Shown: positions 41,006-50,370 of the stretch, one piece after another | Position numbering within the stretch: position 1 is the stretch's first letter | Layout: each line of letters starts with the position of its first letter | From: Anthopleura xanthogrammica | Lineage: Eukaryota; Cnidaria; Anthozoa; Actiniaria; Actiniidae | NCBI GenBank assembly: GCA_964019055.1 | Contig: OZ025207.1 | Location: 26,073,617 to 26,137,616 of the forward strand | DNA length: 64,000 nucleotides | Direction of reading: 5' to 3' | Program-made: the position numbers and the translations under genes | The notes under the pieces: generated by a model | The model's input: only the letters and a program-made list of their open reading frames with translations | Databases searched by the model: none | What the model was told of the DNA's origin: nothing

Positions 41006-44000
41006 ATGACTACTGATAACAGTAATGAAAAGTCTGATCTTTTGATTCGTGCCATCATTCAAAGAAACGAGAACGAGACCCGTGCATTGATTGATGCTGG
41101 TGCTGATGTCAACATAACTGGTACTTATGGCGAAGCTGCTTTCTTTTATGCTGTCCGACAAAATAACAACGAGAGTGTGGTTCGTGCATTGATTGATGCT
41201 GGTGCTGATGTCAACAAAACTGATGGTATTGGCCAAACTGTTTTGTTTCATGCTGTCCAACAAAGTAACAACGAGAGTGTGGTTCGTGCATTGATTGATG
41301 CTGGTGCTGATGTCAACATAACTAATACTTATGGCATAACTGCTTTCTTTTATGCTGTCCGACAAAATAACAACGAGAGTGTGGTTCGTGCATTGATTGA
41401 TGCTGGTGCTGATGTCAACATAACTGATGGTAATGGCAAAACTGCTTTGTTTATTGCTGTCCGACAAAGTAACAACGAGAGTTTGGTTCGTGCATTGATT
41501 GATGCAGGTGCTGATGTCAACAAAGCTGATGGTATTGGCGAAACGGCTTTGTTTCATGCTGTCCGACAAAGTAACAACAAGAGTGTGGTTCGTGCATTGA
41601 TTGATGCTGGTGCTGATGTCAACATAACTAATACTTATGGCATAACTCCTTTGTTTCATGCTGTCCGAGAAAGTAACAACGGGAGTGTGGTTGGTGCATT
41701 GATTGATGCTGGTGCTGATGTCAACAAAACTGATGATATTGGCAAAACTGCTTTGTTTTATGCTGTCCGACAAAGTAACAACGAGAGTGTGGTTAGTGCA
41801 TTGATTGATGGTGGTGATGAATACGTAAATGTGCAAGATGTTTATGGGAGAACACCATTGTTTTATGCTCTCAACCATCCAAAGTCAGCTCGTATTCTTG
41901 TTGAAAAAGGAAGAAAATATCCGTTTCGTTTGAACGATAAGTGTCATTGCAGTATTTTAGACTTTTTTGTTGACAGATGTTTACTCAAATATATTAATGA
42001 AGATGATAGTGATAATGAAGATGACCATGATAATGAAGTGCATAGTAATAGTGGAGATGATAATGATAGTGAAGATGATAATGATACTGATGACTGTAGT
42101 GAAGACTCACTTTCACAAAACATTCCTCTTGGCTTTTTTGATTTTCTTGAAGAATGTAAGGTACAGAAAACAACATTTGCTGAAGCAATTTTGAATATAG
42201 CATTTTGTAAGTTCTCTCTTATGTTCCAAAAAAGACCATTTCTTACACGGGACATCACTAGAGCCTTAAAACTAGCTTGTCACTTTATTGACGATGAGGA
42301 AATGGAAAAGCTGATTGCGCTTATAAATGAAAAATGTGAAAATGGAGAAGGAGTATCAGAAGCTTTACAACTATTGGTTAAGTTAGGTGCCGATCCTAAT
42401 AGTGTTGATTCAGATGGTAATACAGCCCTTCACTATGCGACTGGTTTAGCATCGATGGAAGTACCTCAAGAGATTGTGATGGAGATTTGTCTTCAGCTGG
42501 AGAAACATGGTGTGCAATTTAACTTGAGAAACCATGAGAATCAAACACCCCTACTGTATTGTTTGTCTACACCTATAGGGGGGTTAGGAGAAGAAAATCA
42601 GTTGTCAGACGTAAAAACCTTGGTTGAAGTCTGCACATTTTTGTCCAAACACGGATCCAGCATTGAAGAACGGACTCGAAGTGGAGAAACTGTTTTTCAT
42701 TTAATGTTACAGCTTTTCCATCAAGGACTTGGTTTACGTGATAAGACAGTAAGACAAGATATTTTGCACGAATCATTAAAACTTTTGCAATTATTTTCAC
42801 CTGAAAAAGAAGGAAAAACAGGATATATTAACATACCTGATGCTCATCTCGACTCACCACTCCACCGCTGGGCAACACTAAGATTACCATCACCTCAAGA
42901 CTATACCAGTAATGTTACGAGAGATCTCACATTTGAGGAATTCCTACAAACAATCTTTAACTACCTTATAAAGTGTGGAGCAAAACTGAATTCCAGAAAT
43001 GAAGACGATAAAACTCCTTTACATTTGTGCAGTACCTGGATAGCTGTGAAGCTGTTGCTTGATGCTGGAGCAAAGACTAACGTTGTCGATTCATCAGAAG
43101 CATCACCTCTTATTGTTGCAGCCAATAGGAGAATTTTTGATGATCACAGTGGTCTTTACCAGGATGTTTCATTAGATGACCCAAAATCATTTTGGAAAAC
43201 TACCATCGACAAAGGACTTGATCCATGGACAGCTGACAAAAAGGGTGAGTCAGTTTTAAGTATTCTCATTAAAGGAGATGCTTACGTTCTTGCAAAAGCT
43301 CTGGTTGATGTTGCTTGTGAGGAGGGCTACACTCGATCCGAGACATTTGCTGTTGGTCTTTTGAATGCGATCTGCAAAGACAAGTCAACACGAACAAATT
43401 GGAAAACGAATGTTGTCCAAGGTATTTTAAAGTCAAGGAAATGTCAAACCACTGCATCAGAACCACTTCGTCTTTGCTGTAGGAATATAATAGAAACTGG
43501 CTTATTGGAAAACAAAGCAGACGAGAAGTCTCCCTATGCAGCTATTGAAATGTCAGTTAGTGAATATCACGAAACCTTTGATGAGGAACAACCTGAATCA
43601 AAGGAAAGAAGAAGGGACACATCACACAATTCAATAGAAAGAAAGTTTGAAAAATCATCTGTGCATTGTGAAATCATTAAGATCCTTCGCTTGTATGGAG
43701 CTGATGGCAGTGCTTGCCTGGACATGGCAGACACTTCTGATGCTCTTAAAGAACTCCTCACCAAAACCTTAGATTTTGACAAAGTGTCTGTACTCATTCC
43801 ATGGACTTCTATTTCAAAGAAATATGAAGTCAAATTGGCCAAAGTTGCTAGGCGACAAGAGTGCGATGTGATCCATGAGGAATTTTGGTGCCATAAAGAA
43901 CACGTAGGAAGTGGCTCATTTGGCCATGTCTTTGTTGGAATCAATGAAAAAGATGGTAGAGAAGTGGCCATCAAGCGCATTGAGAAATTACGTATGCCGC

Positions 44001-45094
44001 GACCAGAAGACAAACGAGAGATTTCAAATCTCACTGCTCTTGCAGACTGTGAACAAATAGTTCGTTATTTGTATTACTTTGAAGAGGAAAAGTTCTCATA
44101 CATTGTTTTAGAACTGATGGAAGGAAATCTAGACGAGTACCTTACTGATGGTTCCACATTTGAGGCCAAAAAAAGTATTCTACTTTGTGAAGATGTAGTT
44201 AAGGGGTTGAAGTTTCTTCATGCCCAGGATATCATTCATCGTGACCTAAAGCCTGGGAATATTCTCTATAAAACACATCCTCAACTACGTTTGAAAATTG
44301 CTGACTTTGGTCTCAGCCGTCGCATTGATAGTGTCTCAACTACAGTGCTTTGTACTAATGCCGGAACGAGGTGTTGGATGGCTGGAGAAGTGTTGATGGG
44401 TACTCGCGATCATTCCAAGGCATCCGACATGTTATCATGTGGACTTGTTGTTCATTACATTCTTTCGGTACAAAAACACCCCTTCTCTAAGAACAATAGT
44501 CAAGTGTCTCACCAAATAGAAACCAACATTGCAAATGGGAGACTGGAAGGATGGGATGACTCTCTTTCTCCAGAAGGAACTCACATGGTCAAGAACATGC
44601 TTCGGATTGATGAAAAAGATAGACCAACTGCAGGGAAAGCTCTTGATCATCCATTGTTCTGGTCGAACGAGAAAAAAAATGATTTTCTTATTGCTGTTGG
44701 AAATCAGTCAGAGTTTGGATGCCCACGTGCGAGAAGATCAACTGGGTTAACTCCTGTGGAAACCGACTTGGAGAAAAACTTTGGTACCATAGTCGTGCAT
44801 GGAAAGTGGAAAGAACCCAGGTATAAGGACATGCCTCTTATATACGCTGAAATGACTTCACCAAAGGGAAGGTCTTACGATACTCACTCTGTAGTAGAGT
44901 TAGTACGGTTTATACGAAATGCTTACGCACACGTCTCTGAAGCCACACGACCAACAACAATCAAGAAAATGTTACTGGAAGACTTCGTGTTTCTGGAATA
45001 TTTCCCTAATCTTGTGATGGAAGTGTACAAGGTTGTGACTGATCATGGATGGGATCGAACAGTAGAAGAAATCAAGTACGTGATGAACAAGTAA
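41006..45094 (+). CDS. RNase L-like protein: ankyrin repeats + protein kinase + KEN endoribonuclease domain
   Basis: Single-exon gene for 1362 residues. Order: eight ankyrin repeats of 34 residues (about 12-300, core RALIDAGADVN); Asp/Glu/Asn/Ser-rich acidic linker (about 331-373); second divergent ankyrin block (about 450-765, for example LLVKLGADPNSVDSDGNTAL and LIKCGAKLNSRNEDDKTPLH); kinase (about 962-1219); KEN domain (1220-1362). Kinase landmarks: glycine loop VGSGSFGHV (967-975), lysine 990 in VAIKRI, HRDLKPGN (1078-1085), DFG (1100-1102), and GTRCWMAGEV where most kinases have APE. The IRE1/RNase L hallmark HPLFW (1215-1219) opens the KEN domain. FIRNAYAH keeps R1304, N1305 and H1309, matching the spacing of the RNase L nuclease residues R667 and H672; FPNLVMEVYK follows. 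No signal peptide or membrane span, so it is probably cytosolic. By family, ligand-driven dimerisation would switch on RNA cleavage; the ligand here is unknown. Alternative name: ankyrin-IRE1-like kinase. Confidence 0.92.
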   Translation: MTTDNSNEKSDLLIRAIIQRNENETRALIDAGADVNITGTYGEAAFFYAVRQNNNESVVRALIDAGADVNKTDGIGQTVLFHAVQQSNNESVVRALIDAGADVNITNTYGITAFFYAVRQNNNESVVRALIDAGADVNITDGNGKTALFIAVRQSNNESLVRALIDAGADVNKADGIGETALFHAVRQSNNKSVVRALIDAGADVNITNTYGITPLFHAVRESNNGSVVGALIDAGADVNKTDDIGKTALFYAVRQSNNESVVSALIDGGDEYVNVQDVYGRTPLFYALNHPKSARILVEKGRKYPFRLNDKCHCSILDFFVDRCLLKYINEDDSDNEDDHDNEVHSNSGDDNDSEDDNDTDDCSEDSLSQNIPLGFFDFLEECKVQKTTFAEAILNIAFCKFSLMFQKRPFLTRDITRALKLACHFIDDEEMEKLIALINEKCENGEGVSEALQLLVKLGADPNSVDSDGNTALHYATGLASMEVPQEIVMEICLQLEKHGVQFNLRNHENQTPLLYCLSTPIGGLGEENQLSDVKTLVEVCTFLSKHGSSIEERTRSGETVFHLMLQLFHQGLGLRDKTVRQDILHESLKLLQLFSPEKEGKTGYINIPDAHLDSPLHRWATLRLPSPQDYTSNVTRDLTFEEFLQTIFNYLIKCGAKLNSRNEDDKTPLHLCSTWIAVKLLLDAGAKTNVVDSSEASPLIVAANRRIFDDHSGLYQDVSLDDPKSFWKTTIDKGLDPWTADKKGESVLSILIKGDAYVLAKALVDVACEEGYTRSETFAVGLLNAICKDKSTRTNWKTNVVQGILKSRKCQTTASEPLRLCCRNIIETGLLENKADEKSPYAAIEMSVSEYHETFDEEQPESKERRRDTSHNSIERKFEKSSVHCEIIKILRLYGADGSACLDMADTSDALKELLTKTLDFDKVSVLIPWTSISKKYEVKLAKVARRQECDVIHEEFWCHKEHVGSGSFGHVFVGINEKDGREVAIKRIEKLRMPRPEDKREISNLTALADCEQIVRYLYYFEEEKFSYIVLELMEGNLDEYLTDGSTFEAKKSILLCEDVVKGLKFLHAQDIIHRDLKPGNILYKTHPQLRLKIADFGLSRRIDSVSTTVLCTNAGTRCWMAGEVLMGTRDHSKASDMLSCGLVVHYILSVQKHPFSKNNSQVSHQIETNIANGRLEGWDDSLSPEGTHMVKNMLRIDEKDRPTAGKALDHPLFWSNEKKNDFLIAVGNQSEFGCPRARRSTGLTPVETDLEKNFGTIVVHGKWKEPRYKDMPLIYAEMTSPKGRSYDTHSVVELVRFIRNAYAHVSEATRPTTIKKMLLEDFVFLEYFPNLVMEVYKVVTDHGWDRTVEEIKYVMNK

Positions 45095-45139
45095 CAAGGT
45101 ACAGGTAAGATGTTTCAATTATATATTTAATTACGGTGA

Positions 45140-45293
45140 TTCTCAATATTCTGCAAACTCAAGTATTTCAACGTATTGTTTGTTGTGAAATTGTATTTTC
45201 GCTGCCGTCAATCAAAACTAATCAGTCGGCGGCAGTGAAAAACCAAATTCTAATGGGCAACTCGCAACTACTGAGTTCGCAGAATATTGAGAA
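45140..45293. mobile_element. Inverted-repeat element downstream of the RNase L-like gene
   Basis: TTCTCAATATTCTGCAAACTC pairs with GAGTTCGCAGAATATTGAGAA. The interior CGCTGCCGTCAATC pairs with CGGCGGCAGTG. It lies 45 bp past the stop codon, so it may be in the 3' UTR. Confidence 0.75.
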
Positions 45294-45304
45294 CTGCAGT
45301 AATA

Positions 45305-45535
45305 TTACTACTGGCTGAGAACCTGTGAAAATCCTGTGAAAATCCTGTGAAAAAAACCTGTGAATTTTTTAAATTTCACAGGTTTTTCACAGGTTTTCCT
45401 AAAATTCAGACCTGTGAAAAGGGACACTTTCACAGGTTCCAAAACCTGTGAAAATCCTGTGAAAATTTTTCACAGGTTTTTCACAGGTTTTCAATACCCA
45501 AAAAACCTGTGAAAAGGGACACTGGCAGTGAAATC
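45305..45535. repeat. Alternating array of CCTGTGAAA and its complement
   Basis: Many copies of AACCTGTGAAAA and TTTTCACAGGTT occur in alternating orientation, with AAGGGACACT recurring at about 45419 and 45509. The block can fold into several hairpins. No coding frame. See findings. Confidence 0.8.
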
Positions 45536-46165
45536 AATCAATCAATCAATTAATATTTATTAGGGTTATTAACTGCAGTAAAAATTCTGTAGTATAGCGA
45601 AAATAGTCTGTGGTACTGAGCCTTGCTCACTTGCAGCACAAGTATAACAGTAAACAGTGGCCAGAGTCTTAGAGATGGGGTATAAGGGGAGTATTCGCAT
45701 TTTACCGCATTCATAAGCAGATATTGATACGATTCATGAAACCCCTATATGAAGTTGTTATTACTGCAGTATGTCATTTAACAATTCATCTGCCTTCATT
45801 GCAATCTTTTCTCTGCTATATTCGACTCAAAAGTCACATTGAATTTAATATCAAACAAAACACACGTGACATAAAAAACCATAGAAGTAATCGTAGTTGG
45901 TTTGTTTTCTTTTCACCAGGTGATGACTATTATGTACTGTGTGTAAAGGTACCAATGCCACAGGGACACAGGAGACACTGTACAACACAAGATTGTTATC
46001 AACTATCTACAAACACTGGTATTAAAGGACCATTGGTAATTGATTTAGTAGGGGAGGGGAGGGGTAGCAATCAGTAGGATAAACAAGACACAACACTGTA
46101 CGACAAGCACATTTAGATGAGATTGACTTAAGGGTATTTGAAACACATTGAATGCAGTTATAGCT
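45536..46165. other. Intergenic stretch with an unsupported short frame
   Basis: Contains (ATCA)n near 45535-45550. A frame in 45900-46077 reads GDDYYVLCVKVPMPQGHRRH... after an acceptor-like ttttcaccag and before GTAATTG. It could be one internal exon of something else, but I recognise no family and find no partner exon. Confidence 0.35.
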
Positions 46166-46169
46166 AGTG

Positions 46170-46455
46170 TTCTGGGTTGCATATCATAATCATGTACATA
46201 CAGGTTGTGGTTTGATTTTTATTGTAGTTTTCTTCATATTCAGCTGCTGAATTTTAAGCTTGAATTAATCAGTTTTTCTTGGGTTGTTTATTTGAGTACA
46301 AAAGATATTTTGTTCTGGGTTGCATATCATAATCATGTACATACAGGTTGTGGTTTGATTTTTATTGTAGTTTTCTTCATATTCAGCTGCTGTATTTTAA
46401 GCTTGAATTAATCAGTTTTTCTTGGGTTGTTTATTTGAGTACAAAATATATTTGT
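46170..46455 (+). repeat. Tandem duplication of ~142 bp
   Basis: TTCTGGGTTGCATATCATAA ... AGTACAAAA occurs twice in a row with only a few differences (TGAATTTTAAG versus TGTATTTTAAG). Recent local duplication; non-coding. Confidence 0.9.
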
Positions 46456-46576
46456 CTCATTTGTATGTAATATTTTATCCTTATGCCGAGGCGGATCCAA
46501 AAATGTTTTGTAGGAATGTTGTTGACCACCAGTCAACATACAAAAACAGTATACGTAGTATCCTATATTCAATTGA

Positions 46577-46795
46577 CCCTTCTCAAAATTATCTTGGATG
46601 TGAGGCCAACATGAAACACAAAAAAAGAAATCACACTTTTTCTCGATGGAATTTTTGGCATATCTTTTGTATTTCCATGTTAGCCTCCCATTCAAGTTAA
46701 TTTTGAGAGGGTCCATTCTCAGGAGATTAATATTCTTTTGTTTTTCCCTCCAAATTGAGCTACTTTGACGTCACATGCAACTCGGGGGTCTATAC
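46577..46795. mobile_element. Decayed composite MITE
   Basis: Inner inverted pair ACCCTTCTCAAAATTATCTT / TTAATTTTGAGAGGGT, then a right end ..GCTACTTTGACGTCACATGC..GGGGGTCTATA like 16057-16324. The outer left end is missing. It includes TGACGTCA at 46766-46773. Confidence 0.65.
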
Positions 46796-48030
46796 TGTCT
46801 TCAGTAGATAGGGTTTAAAATTGACGAAGTAGTAAATTGATGTTTTTTGACGTACGGGAGTGGGGTGAGGTGAAGAATAAACTAGCCCAACCTGGAATTC
46901 ACATAAGGCACACTCGCTATATCTATCTCAGCAAAGATTTACATGTAGCAGTTACGGAAATATGGGGAAGATATCAAATACAGTTCCAGAGTCATTTATT
47001 AGCAATATTTTTTTCAAAAACTTATACTTTTATGAAGAAATTAATATGTAGATTATAAACATCCAATATAATAGCCCATTATAGCTAGTGTGTGTGTGGT
47101 TCTCAAAAAGTACACTGCATTAAAATTCTGTATTCTGGACAGGAATTCTGTAGGTGTTTTTACAATTATGAAATGAATAAAATATCACTTTGATTGATTT
47201 TTTTAGCTGGTTTTCCCAGGCATTGCTAAAGCTCTGTTGGGCATATTGGAATGACTACATAGTAGAATGTTATAATAATATACATTAATGTAAATAAATG
47301 AATAAAGCAGTTTGAAATATGTTTATACTGTGTGCATTGTTTTGTTTATTTCATATATATTTTTTGATTGTTCCTTGTTATATGCTAATATATTTAATAT
47401 ATGGCCAGTAGTTCTTCCAATAGCCAATGTGCACAAGCACACATTTCTAGCACAAAGCATGATGGGAAACTGAGCCCTTACGCTTTTTTGGCTCCTCTAA
47501 AAATTCATCTAACAATTTTTCCTTCAATATTTTCTATAAAAATGAACGTTTTTTAACAGACGAAAATAACAGAATAGTTTTTTCTGATATTTCCTTTGAC
47601 TTCCCTGTTTTATTTTTGCAGGGCTCGGTTTCCCAGAGTGCTTTGTGAGCTTTAATGAACATTGTCTTTTCATTTGGTGGTTTTAAATCAGCTGATAAAA
47701 GTTTTTGAATCTCATTATCTGCTCCAATCAGATGGTCAAACACTGACCACCATGTGCTGTCAGCGAGAAAGAATCATATATAGAAAAGTTGACATCATTT
47801 TGCTTAGAGACAGGAAATGATGCCTTACATGGTACTGGATAAATTTTTAACCATTAAAAAAGTGGTAAGCATATTCCATTTACACAGAACTGTGCTATCC
47901 AAAAAAAATACTCAAACACCAAACAAGAGGCAGTTCCTTGTAAACAGTACGTGCTGGTCAAATATTTGAATGATATCGTATAAGACCAGCCTGAAACCTT
48001 GGAATCTGAAACTAAAATTTTTTATTTTGA

Positions 48031-49475
48031 TTAATTATCTAATTTTTTCAACAGCTTTGTACACTGTAAATTAACTCCCTGGCAATAACACTGTTTAGTT
48101 TCACCAACAAGATTAAATCTAAACCTTTCATAGAAAGATATAGCATTCACAGTGGAATATACAACCAGTTCTTTCGCATGCTTCTCTTTGGCCTTTTCTT
48201 CCATGCATTTCAGTAAAGTTTGTCCCACTTTATTTTTTATGTGATCTGGGTGAACATAAAGTGCTCGTATAACACCAAATTTCCATCCATCTGCAATTAG
48301 AATAAACTACAATAGAATCCTTATAAATTCTTTCTCATGTTGTCTCAATAGACCTTTAGCTTGGGCATAATGTTTTCCCTGTTTTTCTTTAGACCATGTA
48401 TCATTATTTTCTTTGCTTAATGGTCTTGCATGAGAAGACATGAAATAATATGGATATAACTCAAACAAAGAATTTTATTCTCAAGGGAATGACAAATGGT
48501 TTGTGATGGGAAAACATTGTACCAGAACTAATAAGGAATGTTTTGAGGCTGGCAGACCTTACCCTTCCCATAAATAATAAGTACCTAGTACTATACTAAT
48601 AAGGCCAGCAAATCCGACCCCCTTCCCCCTTCCAAACTCCTGCTCCTCCCAATCCCCTTTCAGGCCTGACATCTTATTTGTCTTGGTGCACTGAATCTTT
48701 ACTCATTTTAGACCATGTATCATTCGCTTATAAGATTCAAGATTTGTATGAATTATATTGAAAAAGCTTCTCACTAATGCAGGTTTGATTTCCATTGGGC
48801 TAGGTGTCATATGTGAGTAGAGTTGTTTGTTGGTACCCTCCTGTGCTTCAAGAGTTATTCTGGGTTCTCTGGTTTTTCCTCCCTCTGCAAGAATCAACTT
48901 CTAAATTTCAATTGGAATCCAGTGGAAGAAGAGCCACTACATTGAATCCACTATTACTTCCCATTTATTTTATTTATCTATTTGTTTTTAATTAACAAGA
49001 CGAATTAGGTCTATTTTCTATTTTAGATTTTGAAGAAAAATTCCCTCCACTAGCTACCACTCCGTAGCTATTCTCCCCCCTACCTAAACTTCAATCTCTC
49101 CCCCCTCCCTCCATTAGCATTAATAATAATTAGCTTTTAAAAATAGGTCCACTGTCCTGCAATCACATAATATTCCCCGAATCCCTTCCAATAATAACAC
49201 ACACCTTGTTTCTCGACAGTAGTACAATTTTCTCTTGAATTTTCTCCCTCGTTGTCGGACAAATGCCCAAACCCCAGCACCTTGCTTCCCTCATCTTCAA
49301 CAACCACAATTTCTCCTTTTTCTATGAAATCAAGATATCGATTTTTGCTTTGCCGTTCAATCCAATGCTTGACCTCTTCTTCTCTGTAACATTTCGAGCA
49401 GATTTCTTTGATCGCTGAAGTATGGATGTGATATATAAAGTTTGTCTGCATCAGATAAGTAGGCCAAACGAACAT
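48031..49475 (-). CDS. GNAT-family N-acetyltransferase, two exons, copy 2 with altered N-terminus
   Basis: Exon 1 (49475-49205) and exon 2 (48290-48031) join in frame, giving about 176 residues nearly identical to the gene at 34191-35769. Differences: GF to RF in the FYERFGFN motif, one extra residue (CYC for CC), and a 4-bp TATA insertion near codon 14. The insertion throws the original ATG (49479) out of frame, but an overlapping ATG 4 bp downstream (49475) puts the rest back in frame, replacing the first ~13 residues (MFVWPTYLMQTNF). The changed part is GNAT strand 1, so folding may be affected. It could be a pseudogene in the making or a viable paralogue. Splice sites and the upstream CRE-like site are retained. 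Confidence 0.6.
48778..48935 (+). repeat. SINE fragment, duplicated with copy B
   Basis: Same SINE piece as 35075-35235 at the matching place in the GNAT intron. Confidence 0.7.
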
Positions 49476-50370
49476 TCATGTTTGTGAACGGGAAGTAGGT
49501 ATGTGGGTTACCTGTGGTTAATGCCTGGGACACAGGGAACCCAAAATAAGTTACGTCATTCGATACGGTATATAGATTATATTTTTTAAAGAATTTTTCT
49601 ACTTTAAAGAATTTCTAGCTTAAAATTATGGTTATTGGACACTGGGGATAAATTATAGAAGCTATTCTTAAAGCTATTTTTAACCGTCTTGGGCCAAACT
49701 CGACCGAGAAATACGTCACAGCTACAAAGCTTTATAGTTTTCACCACTGAAAGACTACCAACGTCCGCTATCGTTCATTTTAAAGTAATAAGAAACGTAA
49801 ACAGGGATACTGTTGGCTTCAAACTCAAGAGAATAACCATCCTCAAGGCCCGTGCCACATTAATTCATGGTGGTATTACCGTCCGCTCGTCAGTTGTCAC
49901 GCAATGCGTTGCGCAACGAGACCTGATGATATCACTTCCGGTCCATATACGCTATTCGATACCTCATTACTGTTTACGTATGACCTCTAATACATGTTCG
50001 TATACACACGTTATTTATTAACAGTAACTCGAATTCCACTATCGTATTACGTAAAAAAAAGCTAAAATAGCGCGCTTGATTAGGGAAAAATAGAAAAAAA
50101 CAGGGAGGAGGGAGAAACGGCCAAAAAAATATGGAGGTGGGAGAAAAACGCCATTAAAAATAGGGAGGAAGGATATTTGAAAGCGTGTTCCTCTCCCCTC
50201 AGAAAGGGGGATGGAAACATTCACCGCTAGCCTAAAATAAGCCATTGATTAGAGTTTTTCTACGTAATTTATTCAAATCACACTTATTTCTATATGACTA
50301 AGTTTGATATGTGAACATACTGGTGACAATGTTCCTCTTACAGTTATATCTTGACCGACATATTCACTAT

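Larger units (their letters stand above)
47020..50370. repeat. Segmental duplication, copy B (TRPC4AP 3' flank + GNAT + CTHRC1-like intron)
   Basis: Collinear with 32520-37890: the 3' flank (47020-48010), GNAT gene (48031-49479), the sequence up to CCGTCCGCTC (49889) and then directly the sequence matching 37396-37890. The 36184-37396 interval, which holds the last CTHRC1-like exon, is missing. Homology stops at about 50370, where the reverse transcriptase relic begins. Confidence 0.85.

Noticed and set aside
40946..41878. 310-residue open frame on the minus strand
   Set aside because: It is the antisense shadow of the homogenised ankyrin repeats; its own repetition simply mirrors the 102-bp units.
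45724..46077. 117-residue frame with GDDYYVLCVKVPMPQGHRRH
   Set aside because: An acceptor-like site precedes it and the composition is protein-like, but no partner exon or known family was found. Kept only as a note.
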